Positions 16,955 to 25,235 of a stretch of 64,000 bases of DNA are shown piece after piece. The DNA comes from Rhodocytophaga aerolata (GTDB taxonomy: Bacteria; Bacteroidota; Bacteroidia; Cytophagales; 172606-1). The notes under the pieces are model-generated. The model was not told the origin of the DNA, ran no database searches, and saw nothing but the letters and a program-made list of their open reading frames with translations. The stretch is from contig NZ_JAUKPO010000004.1 in NCBI RefSeq assembly GCF_030503435.1, forward strand, positions 124,001 through 188,000. The letters are read 5' to 3'. The first letter of the stretch is position 1. The number at the start of each line of letters is the position of its first letter. The position numbers and the translations under genes were made by a program.

Positions 16955-18030
16955 GGCTGTTCCAGAATCTTTGGTAAACCTACTTTAAATACCCCATTGG
17001 TATGTTCTATAAATATGGGTTTACCAGTAACATATTTATACCGGGCTTCCAGGTTTTTAAGGCCAATACCGGTAGATTCTTCTTTTACTTCTTTTAAATA
17101 TAAGCTATTTTCTACCCATAAAACAGTATCTGTACAATAGATACGCAAGATCAATGGGTGATGCTGTGAGATGCGGTTGTGTTTCACTGCATTTTCTACC
17201 AGCAGCTGTATAGACATTGGGAGTATGTAAAAAGAAGTTTCAGGCACTTGCACATCTAAAACCACCTGGTTGTAAAACCGTACATTCAGCAAAAAGCAAT
17301 AGGCTTTCACTACCGTAAGCTCTTTGGTTAGTTCAACCTGCTTTTCATCGTTATGCTCCAGCACATAGCGGTACACCTGCGCAAGTTTGGTAATATACTG
17401 ATCGGCAAGTTCAGGATCTTTGTAAACTACACCACTCAACACACTCAGGCTATTAAATAAAAAATGAGGGTCCAGTTGTTTTTTCAGGCTTTCTACCTTC
17501 GCCACCAGATTTTCCTGACGAAGCTTTTCCTGCTCCAACAGCGACTGTTTCCATTTAGTGAACAAAAAAGCACCTTCGTTAAAGGCGATGAATAAAAGGG
17601 CAAGCAGGAACGACACAAAGATGTTTTGCAAGATTACCCCAACAGTAATATTGACGGCCGAAACCAAATAGCCATAGGTGAGAATACCTATAATGAGCAT
17701 CACCGAAGAAAACACAAATATCCAGGCTATTTCATACACCAGGTGTTTAATAATGCTCTTCTCCCAGGGAAAAAAATAAAGCACCAGTGCCTGAATTAGT
17801 TTGCTTCCCTCCCAGATTACATAACTTGTCAGAGTAGCTACCAGAATAGAAAGCAAATGGGCCACAGACCCAAGTTCTAAGGGAATAAAAAAGGTAGGAA
17901 CCACTATACCAAAAGAAAGTGCGCCTAGCAGCGAAGTCCATTTAATACGAAAGGTATACGTAAAGCGTTCTGCCACCTTGAAAGTAGAATAGCTACAAAT
18001 CCTTATAGAGGATTGTATCTTTTTTTGCAA
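16951..18030 (-). CDS. LytS-type sensor histidine kinase
   Basis: 359 aa. Four hydrophobic helices at about residues 35-55, 57-75, 100-122 and 130-152, with no extracytoplasmic sensor domain. Then the His_kinase domain SLKKQLDPHFLFNSL with the phospho-accepting His at 189, and an HATPase with LLVENAVKHN (N box) and GIGLKNLEARYK (G box). This is the YehU/LytS class that signals to LytTR regulators, in agreement with the overlapping regulator gene downstream. Signal unknown; the short loops suggest sensing within the membrane. Confidence 0.93.
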   Translation of the reverse strand: MQKKIQSSIRICSYSTFKVAERFTYTFRIKWTSLLGALSFGIVVPTFFIPLELGSVAHLLSILVATLTSYVIWEGSKLIQALVLYFFPWEKSIIKHLVYEIAWIFVFSSVMLIIGILTYGYLVSAVNITVGVILQNIFVSFLLALLFIAFNEGAFLFTKWKQSLLEQEKLRQENLVAKVESLKKQLDPHFLFNSLSVLSGVVYKDPELADQYITKLAQVYRYVLEHNDEKQVELTKELTVVKAYCFLLNVRFYNQVVLDVQVPETSFYILPMSIQLLVENAVKHNRISQHHPLILRIYCTDTVLWVENSLYLKEVKEESTGIGLKNLEARYKYVTGKPIFIEHTNGVFKVGLPKILEQP

Positions 18031-18535
18031 ATATACTATAATTAAAACCGAAAGCAGCTACGATACCTGAAGAGGCGTTGCCAGGATAAAACACTACTGC
18101 TTAACGTTAACATGGTTACGGTACAAACACACTACTGTTGTTCGCTTCAAAGGACAAGGATGCATCAGACAGTATAAAATCGTTCTACTTTCCGGTTGAC
18201 CTTTCAGCCATTTTCTCATAAACAGTATTGCGGACAGCACCTGGCATGTATCAAAAAACAGTTAATAAATACCTGCTTACACGTATTGTCTTTATGTACT
18301 GATTATAATATCTTGCATTAGTACCTAAGTTACTCTAACAGAAAACCTTAACTGGTTCTGTGATTTAAAAGCTTGTAAAATTCTCCTGACGATTACTTGT
18401 TTATTTGAAAGGGTATGTTTACTCCCTGCATAGAATCCGGAAAATAAACGGCTTCTAAAAAATTTTACCGCAATTCGTTTTTGGCTCGTCTGGAGAAGGT
18501 ATTCCTCTATTTTTATTGGCCCACTGGTTAGCGGT
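18031..18535. other. Intergenic region between the kinase gene and the 18599 gene
   Basis: About 500 bp between divergent genes. It has AT-rich promoter-like stretches but no clear repeat, operator or RNA structure I can support. Confidence 0.4.
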
Positions 18536-18598
18536 GTGTCACATAAACCAATTGTAGTTCACCTGCAAAAGTCAATCACCCTAACTATATCTAAAACT

Positions 18599-19381
18599 AT
18601 GGCTTTAACACTAGAAACAATCAAAGAAGATGCTTTTGTCGAAAAGTTTGCCCTAGGTAATGTACCCAGAGAGGTACCCAAAGGCATTTCAAAAGGAATA
18701 TCAAGTTCCAAAAATATAAGCGGTATTGAGGTGCGTTTGTCGCGGGCGTTCATCATCGAAAACAAGACTAAGCCAGTGCTGTTTTTTCCCGGGTTTGCCA
18801 AACTCTATCTTATTGTTACCGTGGTAAGCGACCAGGGAAACATTGTGCAAACGTTGGATCTAAAGAGCTTTGCCAAAGTAGGAGACAATGAAGATCTGCC
18901 CGTAGACAAAACGATTTATTTCTTTAAGAAAAATGATGACAACGAAAGCCCTTCGCAGATACACATTCTAGTATCGGTTGTCAAGAGCAAGCAGGCTTTG
19001 CGGGATGTGGCCAGGGTACTTGCCGATGTGAAGAACGACAAGGAATTTGGTGATCTGGTAACTACCATGAAAGAAACCATAAAAAATGCCAATGCTGTAG
19101 ACCAGTTATCTAATACCTTGTTTTCGGTAGCTGCCATTTTCGGAAAATTCTTAGGTGAAGTAGATGACAAACCCCTCATGACCTGGGTGCAAAGTTTTAC
19201 CGATATTAACGGAGACTTCGACAAATTGGGCAAAACCACCATTGGCCGGAAAAATAATTTTGCTGCGCTGGATCTATCCATCATCATCCGGGATACAGAA
19301 CGGGAACGGGCCATTGCCAAAGCGAATAACCTCACTATAGAAGAGCTCGAGATTGCAGAAAATGGCGTCGCTTCTCAATAA
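18599..19381 (+). CDS. Unknown protein convergent with the giant-protein operon
   Basis: I prefer the ATG at 18599 (260 aa); the frame is open from an ATG at 18536, which adds 21 residues of unclear value. The first part is beta-rich (VRLSRAFIIENKTKPVLFF, KLYLIVTVVSDQGNIVQT), like a C2-type or jelly-roll sandwich. The middle is helical (SKQALRDVARVLADVKNDKE, TMKETIKNANAVDQLSNTLF) and is followed by a short beta segment (NNFAALDLSIIIRDTERERA). No signal peptide, no membrane segment, and no family I recognise. It reads toward the minus-strand giant-protein operon and may be functionally linked to it, since otherwise the two face each other without other genes. Confidence 0.7.
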   Translation: MALTLETIKEDAFVEKFALGNVPREVPKGISKGISSSKNISGIEVRLSRAFIIENKTKPVLFFPGFAKLYLIVTVVSDQGNIVQTLDLKSFAKVGDNEDLPVDKTIYFFKKNDDNESPSQIHILVSVVKSKQALRDVARVLADVKNDKEFGDLVTTMKETIKNANAVDQLSNTLFSVAAIFGKFLGEVDDKPLMTWVQSFTDINGDFDKLGKTTIGRKNNFAALDLSIIIRDTERERAIAKANNLTIEELEIAENGVASQ

Positions 19382-19416
19382 GGAAATACACGATAAGGGT
19401 CAATTTATGATAGCAA

Positions 19417-19455
19417 CAGGTCTGATGTTTAGCAACGTCAGGCCTGCTTCTTTTT
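19417..19455 (+). terminator. Hairpin terminator after the 18599 gene
   Basis: CAGGTCTGA (19417-19425) pairs with TCAGGCCTG (19438-19446), nine pairs with one G-U, followed by CTTCTTTTT. It lies 36 bp beyond the stop and is oriented for the plus-strand gene. Confidence 0.65.
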
Positions 19456-19558
19456 AGGATGGCTATTCTTGTCTTACTCCCCCTAGTAGCTTGTACAGTC
19501 CAGAGCATATTTCTATGGCTGTATATACTTTCAGGCCTTCGACATTTGTGAGTTCAGC

Positions 19559-20646
19559 TTACGTTGGTTCGCTCCACCACTGATTCACTTGCGTGCTGGT
19601 ATACATGCCATATCCTCTGTTTTCAGGATCTTCCGGCATATTCAGGTACGTTTTAAAAAAATTAATGGTACGGGTAAAATCAGTTCCGTAAGCGCTGGTA
19701 TTCCTGGGAATAACCATCACCGAATGCACGGGGTTATGTCCCGCATGGCTTCGTTCATAATCAGAATACGTCCCCAGGTAAGCCGCCCTGCACGTGATGC
19801 CGGTATCTCCGGTGAATCTGCCGGGATAGGAACGCCGCATTCCTCTTTTGAAGAACTTCTTCAGATCCAGCAGCGACCGGGTAAAAGTCATTTCGTTATT
19901 ATTGGCGGGGAAAAAAGTCCGGTCGGCATAGTAGTAACTGCTGACAAAGGAAGCATTCACTGAAATGGTGAACATATCGGTATCCGCATGGCTACCAAAT
20001 GACTTGCTGCGGAAGGCACCTGTTTGCATCACTTTATACAACGTGTATTGTAATAAGCTCTTGCGAAAATACAGCCCCATACCCAGCAATAGCCATCTGT
20101 AACAAAGGCTTTTTTGAAGTTATCCCAGTCGGCATCGCTCATGTTCTGGGCAAAAAAATCTTTTGTTCGTCCATCTTTGTCCCAGGGATCTCTTTCAGAA
20201 GGGCGGGCACCCCCAGAACTAAACTCACTCCGCTGAAAGGAGTTGACTAGCACCGGGCCTCCAAACCATCCATGTCCCAGAATACTAAACTCCTGCACGG
20301 TACCTGGCTCCGAATTTCCAATATTGATAATATACTGGTACGCATCGGTAATAGACATGACGGTAGTTTCGGCAGGAATGAAATGTTCGCTTTGGTAATG
20401 GATGCGCCTGTTGATTGCCTGAAAAGCACTAGATTCCACCTGCCACGAACGCATAGATCCATTCGATACATTGCGCTCGATTTTGCCGGTTTTTACATCA
20501 AACCGTACAAAAACAACCTCGGTATCATTCTGCCAGGCAGGATTTTGCCTGAGCAGGTGCAACCTTCGTTTGTCGGCAATGTAGGAGAAATCGACACCGC
20601 CGTTGGCATAATCATACCCGGCTACCAAAATGATATATTTTTTCAT
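19559..20646 (-). pseudogene. GHGW-motif protein split by a frameshift (last gene of the giant-protein operon)
   Basis: Two overlapping frames form one protein of about 360 aa. The first (20646 down to 20029) starts KKYIILVAGYDYANGGVDF and carries MSITDAYQYIINIG, then FSILGHGWFGGPVLVNS, and ends at WGCIFARAYYNT before running out of frame. The second (open to 20089, ending 19559) continues LYKVMQTGAFRSKSFGSH, then TCRAAYLGTYSDYERSHAGHNPVH and a C-terminal WW. The switch lies near 20040-20050 and corresponds to a one-base loss (or a -1 shift). GHGW resembles a hydrolase nucleophile/oxyanion turn but has no Ser/Cys at the centre, so I assign no activity. It starts 27 bp after the stop of the sixth giant gene. 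Confidence 0.65.
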
Positions 20647-20673
20647 ACTTGGGGATTTAAATAGAAATTTCCA

Positions 20674-22974
20674 TTACTCAGCCACAATCAACACGGTGTG
20701 ATCTTCTATGGGCTTGAATTCGCCTTTTTCTCTGCTGCCATTTTCAAACCGTTTGAATATCCGCCACTCCACCTTCTCGGTAGTAGGAAATATTTTTTTA
20801 ACCGGCAGAGGTACCTGGCTACCCGTATATTCGATGGCTTCTAATTCTTTACTTATTTCTCCTATGGCCCGCAGTTCTACTTTTAAATTTCTCAAACCTA
20901 AGGCTTCCGGGCTACGGCCTTGCCAGATAAAAATGACCTCATTAATATCCATCCGTTTCAAATCTATTACCAGGGCATTGGTTTTTAGTTCGCCTTTATC
21001 CAGTCTGATAATTCGGCCATCCTGCGTAATAACCTGCGCTTCATAGGTCAGCTGGTCTTGGTCGGAATGCAGCTTGATTTTGATTTCTTCTGCTACAAAT
21101 GCTGGTCCTTTTATCCGATGGAGCTCTTTAATGGGCTCGTTCAATAGCGGCGAGGCAACACGTATTTCCAGTAAAATTTCACTCACTTCCTCATTCTTTC
21201 CGGCAATAACCGGGATCAGCGTAAAGGTAGATTTTTGAAAAGGCTTGTTGATAATTATCTCATCATCCTGGATAAACAAAGGCTCCGTTTTAACAGAAGG
21301 CCTGCCATCGTGGTAATGGTATTCCTTGGATGCTTCCACAAAAAGGAGGCTCTTATCTTTGCCTCGGATTGTCCAAGTTTCCCTGGTATTTTCGGCATTG
21401 ATGGTAATAATTTCTATTCCTATTATTGCTCCGTCCGCATCTTTTAGTTGCAAGGCCACATCTATACTTTTAAACTCTTCAAAAGAAATATTGCCTTCCC
21501 GGATTTCAATGGTTTTGAAAAATACATACGTATCGGGAAACAAAATCAGGTTTTCGTTGGTGCTGAAAACAGGCTTGGTAATAATTTCGGCAGGGCTGCT
21601 GATATTATCAATGGTGGTATTATAGTTAAACCGGAGCTGATAAAAATAGCCAATGGGTTCATCTCTATCATACAACCAGGCAATGTTACTCTCCTGGCTG
21701 CTGCCTTTGTGGAAAGTCAGGTTTTTTAACGGGTCAACCGTTGCAGGAATCGAAAATCTTCCTTCCGGCACCTCTTCTACAATGCCATGCTTGCTCCGCC
21801 AGATGATTACTTCTGCACTTAACAAATCATTTTTGGGATCATTAAAGTCATGTACCAGTTTGATAGATAAAGATTGCTCCCGCCAGATATCACTGAATAT
21901 TACCCGCTGAATATATTTATTCCGGTTCTGGGCAATCTGCTTGCCCAATACCCATAAATGCGACTGCGGGTTGTGTGTACGGATAACCGTAGAACGTTCC
22001 CGGTAGTCTACTTCAATTACTTTTTCATGAGAGATTTTTTCTTTGGTGAATTTATAAGATACCCCCACGACCGGCACCATACTATCCAAGTTGGTTACAT
22101 TGACGGTTTGCGGATTTACATAGGGACGGAATATTTCCCGTAAAATACTCTCCTTGAAATCCTTTACCATCTCATCAATCATTTTCATGGTTTCCGGATC
22201 TTCTACCTGCGTTAATAATTCAATTTTCAAATCTCCATCTTCTTCTAATTTTTTAGTGAGCCAGTTTAATTCTGCACCCAAAGAAAACTTTACATAATAG
22301 GTAAATTCAGCCTTTACGCCTAACTGATGGGCAATACTGTCATAGCACCTGCCCAGATTGGCCCAGATCCGCAGGTCTACTGCCGGACGGATAGCAGTGT
22401 ATTTCAGGTCATACAATACACCGGCTACATTGCCCGTATCCCCATCCAATGCAGCCTGTATCAGGGCGGTTCCTCTCCTATCCAGCCGTACATTGAACAG
22501 GCTTTTCAGGTCACCGGACATCAACGAAGGCTTTTGTGAGCCTACGATACTTTTAACAAAAGCGTCTTCTCCTAAGGAATTGGTATTGCTTGTAATGGCA
22601 TCCAGTACCAGTAAGTTTACGGCCCCATCTTTCCAGGGAGGTGCCGTAGCACTGACTGTTTCAGGGAAAGCACCATTTCCTTTGAGTTGCTGCAAGGCTT
22701 TTTCTAAGCGGGCAGGCGAAACGGAACATTGCACCCCTAAGGATAAGATGGCTCCGGCTGTTTTGCGTAAATCATCAATCCCACCTTCCACAATATCGCC
22801 TTCGTTAAATATCTGGAAGAACAGTTCGTAGAACTCAGACGGATTTCCATCGGGAGATGCTTGTGGAGCAAGGCTTACCTCATCCGGAAAGTAATAGACC
22901 AGGTCAGTAAGCTCATGGTCTCCATAAAAAATCAGCCCTTCGTGTGTGCCAAGTGGTTTTGCTAGATCAAGCAT
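20674..22974 (-). CDS. Giant paralog 6: unknown modular protein
   Basis: 766 aa, no signal peptide. The N-terminal module common to the cluster is visible though diverged: EGLIFYGDHELTDLVYYFPDE at residues 12-32, and QKPSLMSGDLKSLFNVRL at about 147-164, followed by VLYDLKYTAIRPAVDLRI. A helical stretch (about 245-300) precedes tandem beta-sandwich-like modules, seen as repeated segments such as SIKLVHDFNDPKNDLLSAEV and EAQVITQDGRIIRLD, with a final beta-rich C-terminus. No catalytic motif noted. It is the last full-length paralog, 27 bp upstream of the frameshifted GHGW gene. I do not recognise a named family. Confidence 0.75.
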   Translation of the reverse strand: MLDLAKPLGTHEGLIFYGDHELTDLVYYFPDEVSLAPQASPDGNPSEFYELFFQIFNEGDIVEGGIDDLRKTAGAILSLGVQCSVSPARLEKALQQLKGNGAFPETVSATAPPWKDGAVNLLVLDAITSNTNSLGEDAFVKSIVGSQKPSLMSGDLKSLFNVRLDRRGTALIQAALDGDTGNVAGVLYDLKYTAIRPAVDLRIWANLGRCYDSIAHQLGVKAEFTYYVKFSLGAELNWLTKKLEEDGDLKIELLTQVEDPETMKMIDEMVKDFKESILREIFRPYVNPQTVNVTNLDSMVPVVGVSYKFTKEKISHEKVIEVDYRERSTVIRTHNPQSHLWVLGKQIAQNRNKYIQRVIFSDIWREQSLSIKLVHDFNDPKNDLLSAEVIIWRSKHGIVEEVPEGRFSIPATVDPLKNLTFHKGSSQESNIAWLYDRDEPIGYFYQLRFNYNTTIDNISSPAEIITKPVFSTNENLILFPDTYVFFKTIEIREGNISFEEFKSIDVALQLKDADGAIIGIEIITINAENTRETWTIRGKDKSLLFVEASKEYHYHDGRPSVKTEPLFIQDDEIIINKPFQKSTFTLIPVIAGKNEEVSEILLEIRVASPLLNEPIKELHRIKGPAFVAEEIKIKLHSDQDQLTYEAQVITQDGRIIRLDKGELKTNALVIDLKRMDINEVIFIWQGRSPEALGLRNLKVELRAIGEISKELEAIEYTGSQVPLPVKKIFPTTEKVEWRIFKRFENGSREKGEFKPIEDHTVLIVAE

Positions 22975-22986
22975 AAATTCTCTTAT

Positions 22987-25227
22987 TTACCAGATATTTG
23001 CCGGAATTTCAATGTTTATTTTCTCACTACTTTCTGTAATCCAGTCGGACTTATAACTCTCACCGCCACGTCCTCTGGCCCGTTTCCGGTAGGCAAATTC
23101 GCGGTGGTTAAAATCAGGCATAGGATGTTTGAATTCAACTGTATCGCCTATTTGGGCAAAAGGCAAGCGTTCACTTTCTACCAGGATATTGTTGGCTTTA
23201 TCTTCGTATATAAATTCTACACTCACCTGTTTGATGTCCATTGCCTCAAAATTGGGAGATTGGGTAAGCGTAGCCCGTATAATACGTTCAGACTGGATGT
23301 TGTCATGCACCACCAGAATAGGTCCCTGGTGCAGGTGCCAAGGGCCTTGTATAATGGCAGCATCGGTAGTTAAACACGTTACCCGGTATTCAAAGGCTTC
23401 TTTGGCTGTATCTAAACTGGTAGCAACGGTTAATTTGGATTCGGTTAACTCTTTGGTGAAGTCAAATTTTCTCTGGATGTAATCTATTCGTTCGGCATCT
23501 TTGATGCGTATTTCCAAAATGATTTTACTGGTTTTTTCCCAGTCGGCATTACAGACCAGATCTACCGACCATTTGTTTTCAAAAATATTGGGGATAAAGA
23601 AAAAAGCTGAACCTACATCGGTAAAGGTAGACCGGTGCTCTTTTGATTCGGCAATAAAGTACGTAAGTTCCAGGTCGAAGCCAATGGGTATGGCTTTGTT
23701 GGTAACGATCGATAGTACTTTCTGCTCTTTATCTGTGGCAGAAAACAAGAAGGTTCTGTTTAAGACAGGTATCCGGTCATTTTTATCTACTACTTTTAAT
23801 GCGGCTTCTATCAGATGAGCATGTTCAAAAATACTGGTATCGTCCAGGCTTATGGTTATTTCGCGTGTTTCAAAATACTCAGCCGCATTAAAATAAATAT
23901 ACGGGCTATTTTCTGAATTCCAGTCGATTTCCAGTTTACTGGGCAGCCGGTTAGAATCTGTTGTCATAAACAGGGTAGTCCGGTAGTCGTAACGGTATTT
24001 GCTGTCTTTTTTCCGCGTAAAATTGATATGGTTCTGCAGGGCATCGTCCGTATCGAATACCACACTGCGTTGTACGGTTATTTCTTCAGCCTCTGTATCT
24101 ACTACCCGGCATTCTATAATGACAGACTTGATATTTGAATTTTTAAAAGTATCGGCAGACAAACGTATTTCTACTTTCTGGTCGATAAAGGGTATTTCAT
24201 CCAGCTTAATCCATTTAATTCTTTCTTTAACTCCCCCCACTGCCCGGATCATCGAGGAAAGTAAGGATTGTGGATTAAAAGGATACGTTTTCACATTTTT
24301 CTGAAACAGATTTACCGTTGTCTCACTTAGTTGCGTTTCATCGATATTCCGGCGGATATGATGTACCCCTGGGGCGATTGACGACAGTACCCGGCTTACA
24401 CCGTTAGCTATCCGGTCTTCTAGCTTAGCGGAAGCACTTAAGGGAGAAGAAGCCGGCTGAAAAAGTTTTTTGATTATTTCCGATTTCAGTTCATTCAGCA
24501 GGCTTTTCATGGCTTCGCTTTTGATTACCGGGTCCAGTTCCTGAATCTCAATTTCAATGGCGCTGCTCTCCCTTAGCCGGTCAACGGCTTCTGTAATTTC
24601 ATCGGTGTAAAAAATGAAATTGGTTTTGTCAAACTGTTCAAAATGATGGTACACTTTAGCCCAGTTCACTTTCATCCGGGCTTTAAATACTGGGGCTATT
24701 CCCAGCATTTCCAGTTCGTAATGCACACTGGCGGCAATCACATCTGAATCCAGGGCAGCAATGAGCATTTTGGCATCTTTCCCCACAGCCCTTACTACCA
24801 GTGAGGCGATGTTATCTCCGAAAATGGAAGGTTTTACCTCAGAAGTGACAAACCACTTTTTGGGGTCTGGCTCGTCGCCAGCAGCCGCCACAATCAGATA
24901 TACTTTGCCGGAATGAATGGGTGCGGGCACGAGTATTTTGGCTTGTACACCCAATCTGTCTTTAACTTCTTTTTCAGCCAGCTCCAGCTCCTGGGCAGTT
25001 GCGCCAAGGCTAACATCCATCATCAGGCTGGCTTCCATAATACTTTCGCTTTCGATACCAATTCCGGATTCCGGCAAGATAGCATAGGCTTCCATTTTTG
25101 GCGCTCCATTGGCATCCAGTACAATAGAAGGCTGTAACCGGACATAATAGAATACATCTGCATTGGCATCGTCCCTGAAAATAGTCAGGTTCCCTGCTTC
25201 TAAAAAAGGGGCTTTGTAACTAAGCAT
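22987..25227 (-). CDS. Giant paralog 5: unknown modular protein
   Basis: 746 aa, no signal peptide or membrane helix. The N-terminal module is clear: NLTIFRDDANADVFYYVRLQ at residues 13-32, a strand pair ending MMDVSLGATAQE, then VKPSIFGDNIASLVVRA at 131-147 and ASVHYELEMLGIAPVFKARM. A charged helical region (about 190-300) is followed by repeated beta-sandwich-like modules. The last reads VEFIYEDKANNILVESERL ... FAYRKRARGRGGESYKSDWI, the same Y-E-D / Y-R / S-D-W pattern as in paralogs 4 and 2. It starts 8 bp after the stop of the upstream paralog and ends 12 bp before the next, consistent with co-translation. Confidence 0.78.
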   Translation of the reverse strand: MLSYKAPFLEAGNLTIFRDDANADVFYYVRLQPSIVLDANGAPKMEAYAILPESGIGIESESIMEASLMMDVSLGATAQELELAEKEVKDRLGVQAKILVPAPIHSGKVYLIVAAAGDEPDPKKWFVTSEVKPSIFGDNIASLVVRAVGKDAKMLIAALDSDVIAASVHYELEMLGIAPVFKARMKVNWAKVYHHFEQFDKTNFIFYTDEITEAVDRLRESSAIEIEIQELDPVIKSEAMKSLLNELKSEIIKKLFQPASSPLSASAKLEDRIANGVSRVLSSIAPGVHHIRRNIDETQLSETTVNLFQKNVKTYPFNPQSLLSSMIRAVGGVKERIKWIKLDEIPFIDQKVEIRLSADTFKNSNIKSVIIECRVVDTEAEEITVQRSVVFDTDDALQNHINFTRKKDSKYRYDYRTTLFMTTDSNRLPSKLEIDWNSENSPYIYFNAAEYFETREITISLDDTSIFEHAHLIEAALKVVDKNDRIPVLNRTFLFSATDKEQKVLSIVTNKAIPIGFDLELTYFIAESKEHRSTFTDVGSAFFFIPNIFENKWSVDLVCNADWEKTSKIILEIRIKDAERIDYIQRKFDFTKELTESKLTVATSLDTAKEAFEYRVTCLTTDAAIIQGPWHLHQGPILVVHDNIQSERIIRATLTQSPNFEAMDIKQVSVEFIYEDKANNILVESERLPFAQIGDTVEFKHPMPDFNHREFAYRKRARGRGGESYKSDWITESSEKINIEIPANIW

Positions 25228-25235
25228 ATCTGTAA

